Assembly (NCBI GenBank): GCA_963714325.1
Contig: CAVQOB010000008.1
Location: 310,001-374,000 of the forward strand
DNA length: 64,000 bases
Direction: 5' to 3'
Origin: CAVQOB01 sp963714325
GTDB lineage: Bacteria > Pseudomonadota > Alphaproteobacteria > Rhizobiales > Hyphomicrobiaceae
The notes below the pieces were generated by a model that searched no databases, was not told the DNA's origin, and saw only the letters and a program-made list of their open reading frames with translations. Below are positions 51,945 to 61,326 of this stretch, one piece after another. Both the position numbers and the translations under genes were made by a program. The first letter of the stretch is position 1, and each line of letters begins with the position of its first letter.

Positions 51945-52610
51945 ATGACAAGCACTCCGGTCTTCGTTTTTGATGCCTACGGCACGCTGTTCGATGTGCA
52001 TGCGGCGGCCAGCCGCCAGCGCGACGCGATCGGTGGCAGCTGGGAACGGCTGTCGCAGCTCTGGCGCACCAAGCATCTCGAGTACAGCTGGATTTATGCC
52101 CAGACCGGCCAGCGCGCTACGTTTTGGTCCCTGGCCGGCCAAAGTCTCGACTATGCCATAGCGACAGTCGGCGGCGTTCCGCCCGGCGTGCGCGATAAAT
52201 TGCTGGCGGCGTACCGGTCAATGGAAACGTTCCCCGAAGTGCCGGATGTTTTGGCAGCTTTGAAGTCACGTGGCGCCGCACTCGCCATTCTCTCCAATGG
52301 CGACCAGGATATGCTCGCCGACGCGATCGCCGCCGCACGGCTCGACGGCGTCTTTGACGCGGTTCTGTCCGTGGCAGACGTTGCCACCTTCAAGCCGGCC
52401 GCCGCCGTCTATCGCCTGGCGACTGAACGGTTTGGAGTGGCGCCATCGGCGATTTCGTTCCAATCATCCAACCGCTGGGATATTGCGGGCGCCCAGGTGT
52501 TTGGCTTTCGCACGGTCTGGATCAATCGCTCGGGACTGCCCGACGAGTATCCGGCGATGCCAGCCGGCATGACCGTCCGCGATCTGCGCGCACTGACTGC
52601 AATAGTTTGA
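51945..52610 (+). CDS. Haloacid dehalogenase type II
   Basis: 221 residues from ATG 51945 with AAGGG upstream. HAD fold of the L-2-haloacid dehalogenase class: nucleophile Asp10 (FVFDAYGTLFDVH), AILSNGDQDML (motif II SNG), FKPAAAVYRLA (motif III Lys) and ISFQSSNRWDIAGAQVFGFRTVWINRSG (motif IV SSNxxD). Such enzymes replace the halogen of 2-haloacids with hydroxyl with inversion. Follows mmsB by 11 bases. Confidence 0.9.
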   Translation: MTSTPVFVFDAYGTLFDVHAAASRQRDAIGGSWERLSQLWRTKHLEYSWIYAQTGQRATFWSLAGQSLDYAIATVGGVPPGVRDKLLAAYRSMETFPEVPDVLAALKSRGAALAILSNGDQDMLADAIAAARLDGVFDAVLSVADVATFKPAAAVYRLATERFGVAPSAISFQSSNRWDIAGAQVFGFRTVWINRSGLPDEYPAMPAGMTVRDLRALTAIV

Positions 52611-52635
52611 TAATTCGAGGAGAACGGCCCTGGCG

Positions 52636-53235
52636 ATGACGCTCGAATATTATCTGTCGCTCAACAGTCCCTGGACCTATCTGGGCTCCGCCCGCTTTGC
52701 CGCGATGACCAAGGCCGCAGGCGCGACGGTCCTAGTGAAGCCGGCGAAGTTCAGCGAAGTCTTTGCCAAGACCGGTGGGTTGCCGTTGCCGAAACGCTCT
52801 CCCGAACGGCAGGCCTATCGACTGATGGAATTGCAGCGCTGGCGCGATCACCTCGCCATTCCGATCATGATTAAGCCCAAACACTTCCCGTCCGATGAAG
52901 CCGCCGCCACGCGCTTGGTTATTGCCGCCGCCGCGCAGGGCTGCGACGCGCTGGCCTTCTCGCACGAAATCGGCAAGGCACTTTGGGAGCGCGAGGAGAA
53001 CATCGCCGACGCTGCTGTGATTGACGCAGCCGCGCACCGCGCTGGGCTCGATGCTTCAGTCCTCCGCGCTGCGGCGCCGGTCGACGACGTGCTCAACGCA
53101 GTGTGGGAAAAGAATACAGCCGATGCCCTCGCGCGCGGCGTCTTCGGCGCGCCGAGTTATGTCTTCCCGGACGGCGAGTTTTTCTGGGGCCAGGATCGCG
53201 TCGAATTTGTGCAGCGCAAATTGGCGCGATCGTGA
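52636..53235 (+). CDS. 2-hydroxychromene-2-carboxylate isomerase (DsbA-like fold)
   Basis: 199 residues. Thioredoxin-fold isomerase of the kappa-GST type: LEYYLSLNSPWTYLGSARF (catalytic Ser in place of Cys), KPKHFPSDEAAATRLVIAAAAQG, and FGAPSYVFPDGEFFWGQDRVEFVQ (cis-Pro loop). Named for naphthalene breakdown, but members act in many pathways. Same strand and close to mmsB and the HAD gene. Confidence 0.88.
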   Translation: MTLEYYLSLNSPWTYLGSARFAAMTKAAGATVLVKPAKFSEVFAKTGGLPLPKRSPERQAYRLMELQRWRDHLAIPIMIKPKHFPSDEAAATRLVIAAAAQGCDALAFSHEIGKALWEREENIADAAVIDAAAHRAGLDASVLRAAAPVDDVLNAVWEKNTADALARGVFGAPSYVFPDGEFFWGQDRVEFVQRKLARS

Positions 53236-53758
53236 GTGGCGTACTGATTGCCTTCAGCGCCGCATGCTTTCGCATCGGCGTTTTGCTTTAAATTCAGGGA
53301 CCGGGGCGGCGGAGCCGATGCGATCTCTGCTTGCGGCAAGCTCGCCGCGCCGGTTGCCTTGTGGGCAACTGAAGGCGCAAGCAAAAAGCCTGGCGCGAAT
53401 TCGACGGCCACGCGACCGCCCCGTTTGCTGCAAGGGTTTTGTCAGAGATCTGTCCCCTTGAGGACCCACCGTGCGATCGACACGATGTCGCTCGGTGTCT
53501 ACCTTGCGGCACATCCGAACACTTCAGACTGACCGGAGCGCGTTGCTCGTCCGAGGTACCTTCTTGCAACGCCCGGTCCGGGGAAACGAGACGACCCTCG
53601 CACCGCCCCTGATGTGAACCGGGATGCGAGAGAGTGTGCCTGAAACACACAAATTGCGTCACCTAGGTACTTACCTAGGTTGACAGGATTTGGCGGGACA
53701 TGGTGAACGGGCTCTTTGCTGCGAGCGATCGCCTGAACGTTCGACCAGCGAGCGTCGA
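53236..53758. ncRNA. Gene-free 523-base gap with strong secondary structure; candidate structured RNA (probably minus strand)
   Basis: No credible protein gene: open frames exist on both strands but lack starts with ribosome sites. A strong stem-loop lies at 53531-53578: outer arms GACCGG/CCGGTC and inner arms GCGTTGC/GCAACGC with a three-base bulge and 19-base loop. A second short stem (CGCATC/GGTGCG, 53595-53625) sits beside it, and an exact palindrome lies at 53661-53680 where a minus-strand promoter would be. I could not match it to RNase P RNA, tmRNA, SRP RNA or 6S RNA by eye. RNA identity is a hypothesis. Confidence 0.3.
53661..53680. promoter_or_regulatory. Palindrome ACCTAGGTACTTACCTAGGT, candidate operator
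   Basis: Two copies of the self-palindromic ACCTAGGT separated by ACTT; the whole is also a near-perfect inverted repeat. It is directly followed on plus by TTGACA (53680-53685). No protein gene begins next to it; the methyltransferase gene ends 79 bases away. It looks like a regulator binding site at a promoter for the candidate RNA locus. Confidence 0.45.
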
Positions 53759-54577
53759 TCACTTCTTGGCGATCAGGATCAGCTCAGCCAGCACAAATCC
53801 GAGCTTTCCATCGACATCGCCGGGCTGCAGGAACGCCTTCAGCGCCGGCGCCGCTTCGCGCAGCATTGCTTCGAGACGCGGCACTGTATCGCTCGCCACG
53901 TTCATGTTGTGGCACCAGGTCGCAAACTCCATCGCCTTCGGCTGGTGCTCGCGATGCGCCACCGTGAACCCGGTATCGACAATGATATCGACCCACTCGG
54001 CCGTCGTCAGCGCGCGGCCATGACTTGGATCGCGAATTTTCTCAAAGGCATTGTAGGCGAAGTCAGCATCTCTGAGCTCTGCTTTCGCAAAGCCCGGCGT
54101 CGTCTCGAGATCCGGCGCAACATTATCAACCAGCGCGAACGTGCCGCCCGGCTTCAGCGTGCGCCAGGCCTCGGCGACGAAAATCGGAATGTCGGGGAAG
54201 TGATGCGGCGCAATGCGGCACGTAACCAGATCGAAGGTCTCGTCTGCAAACGGCAAGGCTTCCGCGTCGGCCAGCTGCGTCGCGACGTTGGCGAGCGCTT
54301 TGTCAGCCGCAAGCTTCGCCGCCTGCTGCAGCATTTCCGGCGTCAGATCGGAGGCAATGACCTGCGCGACGTGCGGCGCGAAGGCGAGCGCCGTGTGCCC
54401 GGCGCCAGTCGCGACATCAAGCGCCTGCCAGTGTGGCTGCGGCTGCACGAGTTCGACTAGGCGTCCGAGACTTGCCCCCTTGGCGTGCACCTTCGATGTC
54501 GCGTAGTTCGCCGCATTAGCACCGAACTGCGACTGCACCAGGGACTTCGAACTGTCGGCTGGATGGTTGTCTGGCAT
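53759..54577 (-). CDS. SAM-dependent class I methyltransferase
   Basis: 272 residues. Rossmann methyltransferase of the UbiE/type 11 class: ALDVATGAGHTALAFAPHVAQVIASDLTPEML (SAM loop, motif I, acidic ribose ligand), ALPFADETFDLVTCRIAPHHFPDIPIFVAEAWRTLKPGGTFALVDNVAP (motifs II-III). Substrate not predictable. It follows the QuiC-like gene by 31 bases on the same strand, so the two may form one operon. Confidence 0.88.
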   Translation of the reverse strand: MPDNHPADSSKSLVQSQFGANAANYATSKVHAKGASLGRLVELVQPQPHWQALDVATGAGHTALAFAPHVAQVIASDLTPEMLQQAAKLAADKALANVATQLADAEALPFADETFDLVTCRIAPHHFPDIPIFVAEAWRTLKPGGTFALVDNVAPDLETTPGFAKAELRDADFAYNAFEKIRDPSHGRALTTAEWVDIIVDTGFTVAHREHQPKAMEFATWCHNMNVASDTVPRLEAMLREAAPALKAFLQPGDVDGKLGFVLAELILIAKK

Positions 54578-54608
54578 GGCGTGTTCCGTATCGCTTTAGG
54601 GCAAAATT

Positions 54609-56558
54609 TCAAGCGCGTGGCATGCCCGCCGGCCTATTGCGTGCGCGCCAGTGCGAGAGCGCGGCCATCCGCACCGCCGCGTTCGCCGCGCCATAACCCT
54701 CGTAACGCTCGACGCGCTGCACGATCTCGAAGAAGAAGCGGTCCTCGAACGGCGGCGTGTAGGCGTTGAGAAATGCACCATTGTCGTCCTGGTCGTACAA
54801 CACGCCGGCCGCCTGCAGTCGATCGACGAAATCGGGATCAAGCTCGAAGCGCGCCGGCAGATCGTCGTAATAGTTCGGCGGTATCTGCAGCAGCTCGGCA
54901 CCGGCCGCCTTCAGCTTGTCGACGCATTCGAAGATGTCGTCCGTTGCCAGCGCGATGTGATGCACGCCCGCGCCGGCAAACGTCGACACCGAACGCGACG
55001 TTGACGTGTTGCGCGCCTCCGACGTATTGAGCGGGAACCGCACCGTGCGATCTTGCGTGGCCAGCGCCCGGCTGCGCACCAAGCCATAAAGGTCGTGCAG
55101 CACCACGGCGTCGTCCGGGATCATGCCGAAGGTCGCACGCAGAAACAGCACCCAGCTATCGAGCTGACCCTCGGGAAGTGCGTAGGCGACGTGATCGATC
55201 GTATTGAGACCAGCGCCGGCCGGACCGACATCGGCGGCCGCGACCGCGTCGAGATCGAAGTCTGTCTTGAAGGCGATTGCGAGCCCTTTTCCGGATTCCA
55301 TGAAGTAGATCAACGGGCCGTCGGGCAGGCGGATCGAGGGGACGAATGTCTCGTGTGGATGCACCTGACTGGCTCCCCGCATGGCCTTGAAGGCTTCGCC
55401 GCGCGCCACAGCCGATTGCGGATCGTCGACGCCGAGACCGACGGCACAGACCGTGGTGCCGTGCAGGAGATTGTACGAGTGCGCGAACCCCTGTGGATCG
55501 GCATTGAGCACCAAGTTCACGTCGCCTTGGCGCAGGAACGTCACCTTCTTGCTGCGATGCGTGCCGACCCTTGTGAACCCGAGCGACTGAAGCCAGGTCG
55601 CGAGTTGCTTGGCAGCAGCGTCATCGACGGCGAACTCGATAAACTTGACCCGATCAATGACCGGCGGCGGCGGCGGATCAAAAAGCCCCGCAGCGCGGCG
55701 CGGCTTTTCTGCCCCGGTTGTTTTTCCGGTCGCCACCGGAGCATCCAGAATACGGCGGATTTGCTCTTCCAGCCAGAGCAGCGATCGCATGCCATCGACC
55801 GCCGTTGGGCGCGTTGGCGAGGCGCGGAAGTCATCACTGAAAACTTCCAACGAAAGGGGGCCCGTATAGCCGCGACGGAGGACCTCTGCCGCAAACTGTG
55901 CGACCGGCAACGCGCCTTGCCCAGGGAAACTTCTGAAGTGACGGCTCCAAGACAGCACATCCATTTTGAGCAGCGGCGCGTCGGCGAGCTGCAGGTAGAA
56001 AATCTTGTCGCCGGGGATCGCCGCAAGGCCCGCCAGATCGTCGTCGAGGGCGAGCGTATGAAAGCTGTCGAGAATGATGCCGAGGTGCGGATGATCGACT
56101 TGGCCGACAATGCTCCAGGCATCGCCATAGCGCGAAACCTTGCGACCCCAGGCGAGTGCCTCGTAGCCGATCCGGATGCCGCGTGTCGCCGCGAGTTCGG
56201 CAAGCTGCGCCAGCTGTTCGGCGGTCTGGCCATGCTCGGGCGCAGTGGCAGCGACGCTTGAACAGACCAGCATCATCGGCGCGCCGAGTTCGGCCATGAC
56301 GTCGAATTTGCGTCGCGCCCGGTCCAGATTGCGTCGAGCCATTTCGCCGTTCGATGTTTCGAAGTCGCGGAACGGCTGATAGAGGTCGATCGTCAAGCCG
56401 AGATCGGCGGCGAGCTGTCGAACATCTTTGGGAGTGCCACCAAAATACAGTAGGTCGTTCTCGAAGATTTCGACGCCATCGTAACGCGCGGCGGCCGCGG
56501 CCTCGAGTTTCTCGCGCAGGTTTCCACCGAGGCAAACCGTGGCGATGGATCGGCGCAT
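54609..56558 (-). CDS. Bifunctional sugar phosphate isomerase/HPPD-like protein, 3-dehydroshikimate dehydratase (QuiC1) type
   Basis: 649 residues; AGGAG five bases before the ATG. N-terminal TIM barrel (residues 1-~290) of the AP endonuclease 2 class: ATVCLGGNLREKLEAAAAARYDGVEIFENDLL, EALAWGR, VDHPHLGIILDSFHTLALDD, SLEVFSDDF with metal Glu/Asp/His residues. C-terminal VOC half (~310-640) like 4-hydroxyphenylpyruvate dioxygenase (FIEFAVDDAAAKQLATWLQSLGF; HHIALATDDIF; FFFEIVQR). Such fusions turn 3-dehydroshikimate into protocatechuate in quinate/shikimate breakdown; the HPPD-like half has no proven activity there. Fits the aromatic dioxygenase nearby. Confidence 0.85.
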   Translation of the reverse strand: MRRSIATVCLGGNLREKLEAAAAARYDGVEIFENDLLYFGGTPKDVRQLAADLGLTIDLYQPFRDFETSNGEMARRNLDRARRKFDVMAELGAPMMLVCSSVAATAPEHGQTAEQLAQLAELAATRGIRIGYEALAWGRKVSRYGDAWSIVGQVDHPHLGIILDSFHTLALDDDLAGLAAIPGDKIFYLQLADAPLLKMDVLSWSRHFRSFPGQGALPVAQFAAEVLRRGYTGPLSLEVFSDDFRASPTRPTAVDGMRSLLWLEEQIRRILDAPVATGKTTGAEKPRRAAGLFDPPPPPVIDRVKFIEFAVDDAAAKQLATWLQSLGFTRVGTHRSKKVTFLRQGDVNLVLNADPQGFAHSYNLLHGTTVCAVGLGVDDPQSAVARGEAFKAMRGASQVHPHETFVPSIRLPDGPLIYFMESGKGLAIAFKTDFDLDAVAAADVGPAGAGLNTIDHVAYALPEGQLDSWVLFLRATFGMIPDDAVVLHDLYGLVRSRALATQDRTVRFPLNTSEARNTSTSRSVSTFAGAGVHHIALATDDIFECVDKLKAAGAELLQIPPNYYDDLPARFELDPDFVDRLQAAGVLYDQDDNGAFLNAYTPPFEDRFFFEIVQRVERYEGYGAANAAVRMAALSHWRARNRPAGMPRA

Positions 56559-56925
56559 GACGTCTCCTAGAGATGGCGCGGCTTGCCGCGCATGCCTTTT
56601 CGCAGGGCCTCACTATAGCAAAAAAGCCAGCGCCAGTGGACGCCGGCTGCCCGCTTGTCGTGCGACCAACGCACAGCCGCGAAGTCATGCCAACGAACGC
56701 GCCTGTCCGACGACGACGCCGGCACCCGCTCACGCTTATCCCGAGCGCTGATCCCGAGAATTGACAGCCCACGCGCTCGCATGTCAACTTGTGAGACGAA
56801 TTGTCCTGAAATGCGAGACGCGACGCCGCAGGTGTTGGGCTTATGCTTGTCGGCCGTCGCAACCGTGTTTCCGCACGGCATCCAGATCACCACCAACCAT
56901 AGCGTGCCTAAAGGATTTCCCCGCC
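56559..56925. other. Gene-free 367-base region upstream of xsc
   Basis: Shared upstream region of the divergent QuiC-like gene (minus) and xsc (plus). No protein gene is credible. I see no clear palindromic operator and no convincing -24/-12 or -35/-10 pair; AAAGGAT (56910-56916) is the xsc ribosome site. Confidence 0.6.
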
Positions 56926-58701
56926 ATGAGAATGACCACCGAAGAGGCGTTCGTAAAGGTGCTGCAGATGCATGGCATCGAGCATGCCTTCGGCATCATC
57001 GGCTCCGCTTTCATGCCGATTTCGGATTTGTTTCCAAAAGCCGGCATCACCTTCTGGGACGTCGCACAGGAAACCAACGGCGGTCTGATCTGCGACGGCT
57101 ATACCCGCGCCACCGGCAAGATGGGCATGGCCATCGCGCAGAATGGCCCGGGCGTGACCGGGTTCGTGACGGCGGTCAAGACGGCCTACTGGAACCACAC
57201 ACCGATGCTGCTGGTGACGCCGCAGGCCGCCAACAAGACGATCGGCATGGGCGGCTTCCAGGAAGTCGAGCAAATGGCGCTGTTCCGCGACATGGTCTGT
57301 TATCAGGAGGAAGTGCGTGATCCCTCCCGCGTCGCCGAAGTCCTCAATCGTGTACTCTCGAAGGCCAAGCGACTCTCGGCGCCAGCTCAGATCAACATAC
57401 CTCGCGATTACTGGACGCAGGTTATCGACATCACGCTGCCGCCGATCATCGAATTCGAACTTCCGTCAGGTGGTGCCAAGGCGATCGCGGAAGCGGCCAA
57501 GTTGCTCTCGGATGCGAAGTTCCCGGTCATCCTGTCGGGCGCCGGTGTCGTGATCGGCGGCGCGATTGCCGACTGCGTGGCGCTCGCTGAAAAACTCGAT
57601 TGCCCCGTCTGCTCCAACTACCAGCACAACGATAGCTTCCCCGGCAGCCATCGCCTCGCTTGCGGCCCACTCGGTTACAACGGTTCGAAGGCAGCGATGG
57701 AGCTGATCGCGAAAGCTGACGTCATCCTTGCGCTCGGCACACGGCTCAATCCGTTTTCGACGCTGCCCGGGTACGGCATCGATTATTGGCCAAAGGCCGC
57801 CAAGGTCATCCAGGTCGACATCAATCCCGACCGTATCGGGTTGACCAAGCCGGTCAGCGTCGGCATCTGCGGCGATGCCAAACAGGTCGCGCAGCAAATT
57901 CTCGCCAAGCTCACGCCAACCGCCGGCAATGCAGGGCGTGAAGAGCGAAAAGCGCTGATCCACAAGACGAAGTCGGCATGGCTCCAGGCGCTCTCCGGCA
58001 TGGACCATGAGGACGACGATCCCGGCACCACTTGGAACGATCGCGCGCGCAAGAAGGAACCCGGGCGCATGTCGCCGCGGCAGGCCTGGCGGGCCATTCA
58101 GGCGGGCCTGCCGAAGGATGCGATCATCTCGTCCGACATCGGCAACAACTGCGCCATCGGCAATGCCTATCCGACTTTCGAAAAGGGCCGCAAATATCTG
58201 GCACCCGGCCTGTTCGGTCCCTGCGGCTATGGCTTCCCCTCGATCATCGGCGCCAAGATTGGTTGCCCCGACGTGCCGGTCGTCGGCTTCGCCGGCGACG
58301 GCGCCTTCGGCATTTCGATGAGTGAGATGAGTTCGATCGGCCGTAAGGAATGGCCGGGGATCACCATGGTGATCTTCCGCAACTACCAGTGGGGTGCGGA
58401 AAAACGCAATACGACGCTGTGGTACGAGGACAACTTCGTTGGCACCGAGCTGGACCCGCACCTGTCCTACGCCAAGGTTGCGCAAGGCTGTGGCCTGAAA
58501 GGCGTGACGGTCAAGACGCAAGCCGAACTGACGGCCGCACTGAAGCAATCCTGCGACGACCAGAAGCAGCGCATCACCACCTTCATCGAGGTGATCCTCA
58601 ACCAGGAACTCGGCGAACCCTTCCGGCGCGACGCCATGAAGAAGCCTGTCCCCGTCGCCGGCATTTCCAAGGCCGATATGCGCCCGCAGAAGGGCGCTTG
58701 A
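56926..58701 (+). CDS. xsc: Sulfoacetaldehyde acetyltransferase
   Basis: 591 residues from ATG 56926. ThDP-dependent enzyme converting sulfoacetaldehyde and phosphate to acetyl phosphate and sulfite, the desulfonation step for taurine, isethionate and related C2 sulfonates. The N-terminus MTTEEAFVKVLQMHGIEHAFGIIGSAFMPISDLFPKAGITFWDVAQETNGG with catalytic Glu (AQETN), the FQEVEQM block, and the C-terminal ThDP motif GDGAFGISMSEMSS...NYQWGAEKRN are characteristic of Xsc rather than acetolactate synthase. Usual partners (pta, sulfite exporter, taurine genes) are absent here. The released sulfite could feed sulfur metabolism, though the sox genes are 40 kb away. Confidence 0.93.
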   Translation: MRMTTEEAFVKVLQMHGIEHAFGIIGSAFMPISDLFPKAGITFWDVAQETNGGLICDGYTRATGKMGMAIAQNGPGVTGFVTAVKTAYWNHTPMLLVTPQAANKTIGMGGFQEVEQMALFRDMVCYQEEVRDPSRVAEVLNRVLSKAKRLSAPAQINIPRDYWTQVIDITLPPIIEFELPSGGAKAIAEAAKLLSDAKFPVILSGAGVVIGGAIADCVALAEKLDCPVCSNYQHNDSFPGSHRLACGPLGYNGSKAAMELIAKADVILALGTRLNPFSTLPGYGIDYWPKAAKVIQVDINPDRIGLTKPVSVGICGDAKQVAQQILAKLTPTAGNAGREERKALIHKTKSAWLQALSGMDHEDDDPGTTWNDRARKKEPGRMSPRQAWRAIQAGLPKDAIISSDIGNNCAIGNAYPTFEKGRKYLAPGLFGPCGYGFPSIIGAKIGCPDVPVVGFAGDGAFGISMSEMSSIGRKEWPGITMVIFRNYQWGAEKRNTTLWYEDNFVGTELDPHLSYAKVAQGCGLKGVTVKTQAELTAALKQSCDDQKQRITTFIEVILNQELGEPFRRDAMKKPVPVAGISKADMRPQKGA

Positions 58702-58722
58702 GCGAACACTGATCCGAATGGC

Positions 58723-58753
58723 GAAGGCCGGGCTGCTGTGGTCCGCCTTTTTT
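58723..58753 (+). terminator. Probable Rho-independent terminator after xsc
   Basis: Imperfect stem AAGGC-CGGG / TCCG-CCTT (58724-58748) followed by a six-T run. It lies 22 bases after the xsc stop and before tRNA-Ser. Confidence 0.6.
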
Positions 58754-58840
58754 GGCATTCTTGGCGGCATTTTCGCCGGGCAAAGGCTGCGTCGGCCCGC
58801 TTGCAATTCGTGGGCGTCACTCGTATAGCCTGTTGCGAAC

Positions 58841-58932
<92 letters not shown>

Positions 58933-59158
58933 AATACCCCTTTTGTTCTTTTTTGATCGTGTGCGCGTTGTTCGTGCTCGACGCATCTTTTCGTGTCCAC
59001 GGCCGTCTCAATTCGTCCGCGATTTGCAGGAAAATCAATACGTTGCTAGACTGTCTCGTCCGTCGAACTCCGGCGGAACGGTGATGGTTGTGATCTCTTG
59101 CGGTCTCAACTGCGCCGACCTCATCGGACCCTCAAAGGGGGAAGTATAGGGGGAAATT

Positions 59159-60460
59159 TTGGCACGCCTTGGACCGCTGCATTGCCTCAGTGCACCTTTC
59201 GTTCGCACCTGTCGTACGCCTGGCGTCTACACGGACGGTGGCGGACTGAGACTACGCATTCTGCCGTGCGGTAGCCGCAGTTGGATCATGCGGATCACAA
59301 TTTTCGGCGAGCGGCGCGATATCAGTCTCGGACCGCTGTCACGCGTCTCACTCGCCGCCGCGCGCGAGGGCGCGGCTGAAATCCGGGCGGCGGTTGCGGA
59401 AGGGCGAAATCCCGTCGCGGATCGACGCGCCCAAAAAGCTGCCAAAGCACACGCTCGTTCCATCGTTGTTGACGCGCCGCCAACCTTCGCGGAGTGTTGG
59501 AGGGCGTTCTGGCGCACCAAGGAGCCGCAACTCTCGAACGGCAAACATCGCGACCAGTGGGTGGCGACAATGGACACGTATGTCTTGCCGCAGATCGGCG
59601 CGCGGCCGATCGCCGACATCAAACCCGGCGAGATCATCGAGCTGCTGCGGCCGTTGTGGCAGGCGAAGGAAGAAACTGCACGCCGCGTGCTGCAGCGGGT
59701 CGACGCGGTGTTCGTGTCAGCCATCACGCGCGAACTGCGGGACAAGGCTAGTCCCTGCACCGGCGTCGCCCGCGAACTTGGCCCCCGGCAGCGAGACCGC
59801 GTCCATCATGCCGCGTTGCCGTACGGCGAAGTCGGCACCTTCCTGCGCGATCTCAGGCAACGACAAGGCCTACCCGCGAGCCGGCTGGCGTTTGAATTTA
59901 TGATTCTTACAGCGGCACGCAGCGGCGAAGCCCGCGGCGCCGTCTGGACCGAGATGGATCTTGTTGGTGCGTTGTGGACGATCGCCTCTGATCGCATGAA
60001 AGGCCGCAAGGCACACGTCGTGCCATTGTCGAGCCAAGCCATTGCTCTTCTCAATGCAGCGCGCTCCGTCCTTCCCGACAGCTCGCTGTGCTTTCCGAAC
60101 GCCAAGGGTGCCGCATTCTCCGACATGGCCTTCACGCAGGCGCTGCGCGACATGGGGCTCGGCGACCGTGCCACGGCGCACGGGTTCCGCACGTCTTTCA
60201 AAATCTGGGCTGCCGAAACGGGCGTGCGCGACGAAGTCAGCGAAGCCGCCCTCGCCCACGCCGACCCCAATCCCGTCCGTGCCGCGTACCGACGGACGAC
60301 ATACCTCGACGAGCGCCGCGTCGTAATGCAGGGGTGGGCGGATACAATTGATAACGCTTGCGTGACGCCTGTTGCGATGACGCAGCCGCAACGATCGGCG
60401 GGGCCCAACTCTCCCGCTTCACTAGCCTCACTTGCAAAGCCAGCTCACCGATCTCGATAG
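59159..60460 (+). CDS. P4-type tyrosine-type integrase
   Basis: 433 residues from TTG 59159, preceded by AGGGGGAAAT. N-terminal DUF4102 arm-binding domain (GVYTDGGGLRLRILPCGSRSWIMRITIFGERRDISLGPLSRVSLAAAREGAAEIRAAVAEGRNPV), core-binding domain (~110-215) and catalytic domain with Arg in TAARSGEARGAVW, Lys in MKGRKAHVVPLS, HxxR in AHGFRTSFKIWA, His in LAHADPNP and the Tyr of VRAAYRR. All catalytic residues are present. It sits 226 bases past tRNA-Ser and faces away from it, so the tRNA 3' end is the likely att site; the second copy of the att core was not found inside the window. Confidence 0.92.
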   Translation: MARLGPLHCLSAPFVRTCRTPGVYTDGGGLRLRILPCGSRSWIMRITIFGERRDISLGPLSRVSLAAAREGAAEIRAAVAEGRNPVADRRAQKAAKAHARSIVVDAPPTFAECWRAFWRTKEPQLSNGKHRDQWVATMDTYVLPQIGARPIADIKPGEIIELLRPLWQAKEETARRVLQRVDAVFVSAITRELRDKASPCTGVARELGPRQRDRVHHAALPYGEVGTFLRDLRQRQGLPASRLAFEFMILTAARSGEARGAVWTEMDLVGALWTIASDRMKGRKAHVVPLSSQAIALLNAARSVLPDSSLCFPNAKGAAFSDMAFTQALRDMGLGDRATAHGFRTSFKIWAAETGVRDEVSEAALAHADPNPVRAAYRRTTYLDERRVVMQGWADTIDNACVTPVAMTQPQRSAGPNSPASLASLAKPAHRSR

Positions 60461-60812
60461 GCCTTGGTCGTCGCCCGGAATGAGTTTAGGCCAGTCACTG
60501 AACTCGGGTATCGTGCATTGAACCAGAACTGCATCCGAGCGCTTTAGCGCATAACGCAAAATCAGTTCTAACGCGACGTTACTTCAGTCATCGCAACTGA
60601 CAGGTGTCAGATTTGATCTCGCCACTGGCAGTCTGCCAAAATTGCGATCAGATTCGTCTGCAACCAACCGACCGTCACGCGCAAGAGCCGAGAGCGGCCC
60701 GCATCACAGAGCGACTGCGCCATCACGCGATCGGTTCAGCGCCGCGTGTGCGAGGAACTTGTGCAGGTGTTTTACTGTTCCTGCGGTTTTCCTGCCGCAA
60801 TCGGCGACGCTC
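60461..60812. other. Intergenic region of the island, without a gene
   Basis: About 350 bases between integrase and the GNAT toxin gene. The only recognisable element is a solitary degenerate CRISPR repeat at 60732-60760 (listed separately). Short open frames here lack ribosome sites. Confidence 0.6.
60732..60760 (+). repeat. Solitary degenerate CRISPR repeat
   Basis: 29 bases beginning CGGTTCAGC and containing CCGCGTGTGCG, matching the array repeat at 25 of 29 positions: mismatches at position 10 (C to G), 21 (G to A) and the last two (GG to TT). Same orientation as the array at 61780, from which it is separated by 1019 bases holding the toxin-antitoxin pair. No second repeat is found 61 bases to either side. 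Confidence 0.8.
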
Positions 60813-61325
60813 TCACACCCCGAGCCCGCTCTTTCGCAAATCCACCATGCGCACGATCATGGCGCGGCGGGGATCGAAGGGGAGGTCTTCGAAACCCATC
60901 TTCGCATAGAAGGCGCGCACGCCGTCATCGAGTGGATGCGTGATGACGCCGATGCTGCCGATGCTCTCAGATGCCCGCACTGCCGTCTTGAGCGCAAACA
61001 GCAGCAGAGATGCCGCGTGCCCCTGGCCTTGATGGTCCTTGTGGACCGCGAGTTGGCCCAGCAGCGTCACTGGCAACGGATCGGGCCGGTTGCGCTGTTG
61101 CGCCTTCGGTAAAAATGCGCGCTCAATTTGAGCGGCACTCAACGTCACGTATCCGACGATCGCGCCCGTGTCTGCGTCACACATTACATTCACGCGGGAT
61201 GCGCCGCTGGCCTGATTGGCCCAGGCATTGCGCCGAAACCAAGCATTGAGTGAGTCGCGCCCGCAATCGAATGCGTCGCGATTGTCCGTCTCGGTCAGCG
61301 GCCGTGGCGGCAGTACACCTGGCAT
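60813..61325 (-). CDS. GNAT acetyltransferase toxin (TacT/AtaT-like)
   Basis: 170 residues from ATG 61325, which directly follows the corrected antitoxin stop (TAA-G-ATG). GNAT fold with acetyl-CoA loop LLGQLAVHKDHQGQGHAASLLL (Q/RxxGxG/A), FDCGRDSLNAWFRRNAWANQ at the start (the family's CG..SLD.WLR start) and IGVITHPLDDGVRAFYAKMGFEDLP (catalytic Tyr region). Toxins of this type acetylate charged tRNAs and stop translation; the DUF1778 antitoxin keeps them silent. The toxin itself is intact. Confidence 0.88.
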   Translation of the reverse strand: MPGVLPPRPLTETDNRDAFDCGRDSLNAWFRRNAWANQASGASRVNVMCDADTGAIVGYVTLSAAQIERAFLPKAQQRNRPDPLPVTLLGQLAVHKDHQGQGHAASLLLFALKTAVRASESIGSIGVITHPLDDGVRAFYAKMGFEDLPFDPRRAMIVRMVDLRKSGLGV

Positions 61326-61326
61326 C

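Noticed and set aside
53248..53762. Short frames of 85-146 codons on both strands in the 53.2-53.8 kb gap
   Set aside because: No ribosome sites, Arg/Pro-rich and overlapping each other and the stem-loop; more likely a noncoding region.
55053..56261. Plus-strand frame of 402 codons opposite the QuiC-like gene
   Set aside because: Shadow of a gene with clear metal-site motifs and a good ribosome site.
57466..58806. 446-codon minus-strand frame opposite xsc
   Set aside because: Xsc motifs on plus are decisive; no domain in the antisense frame.
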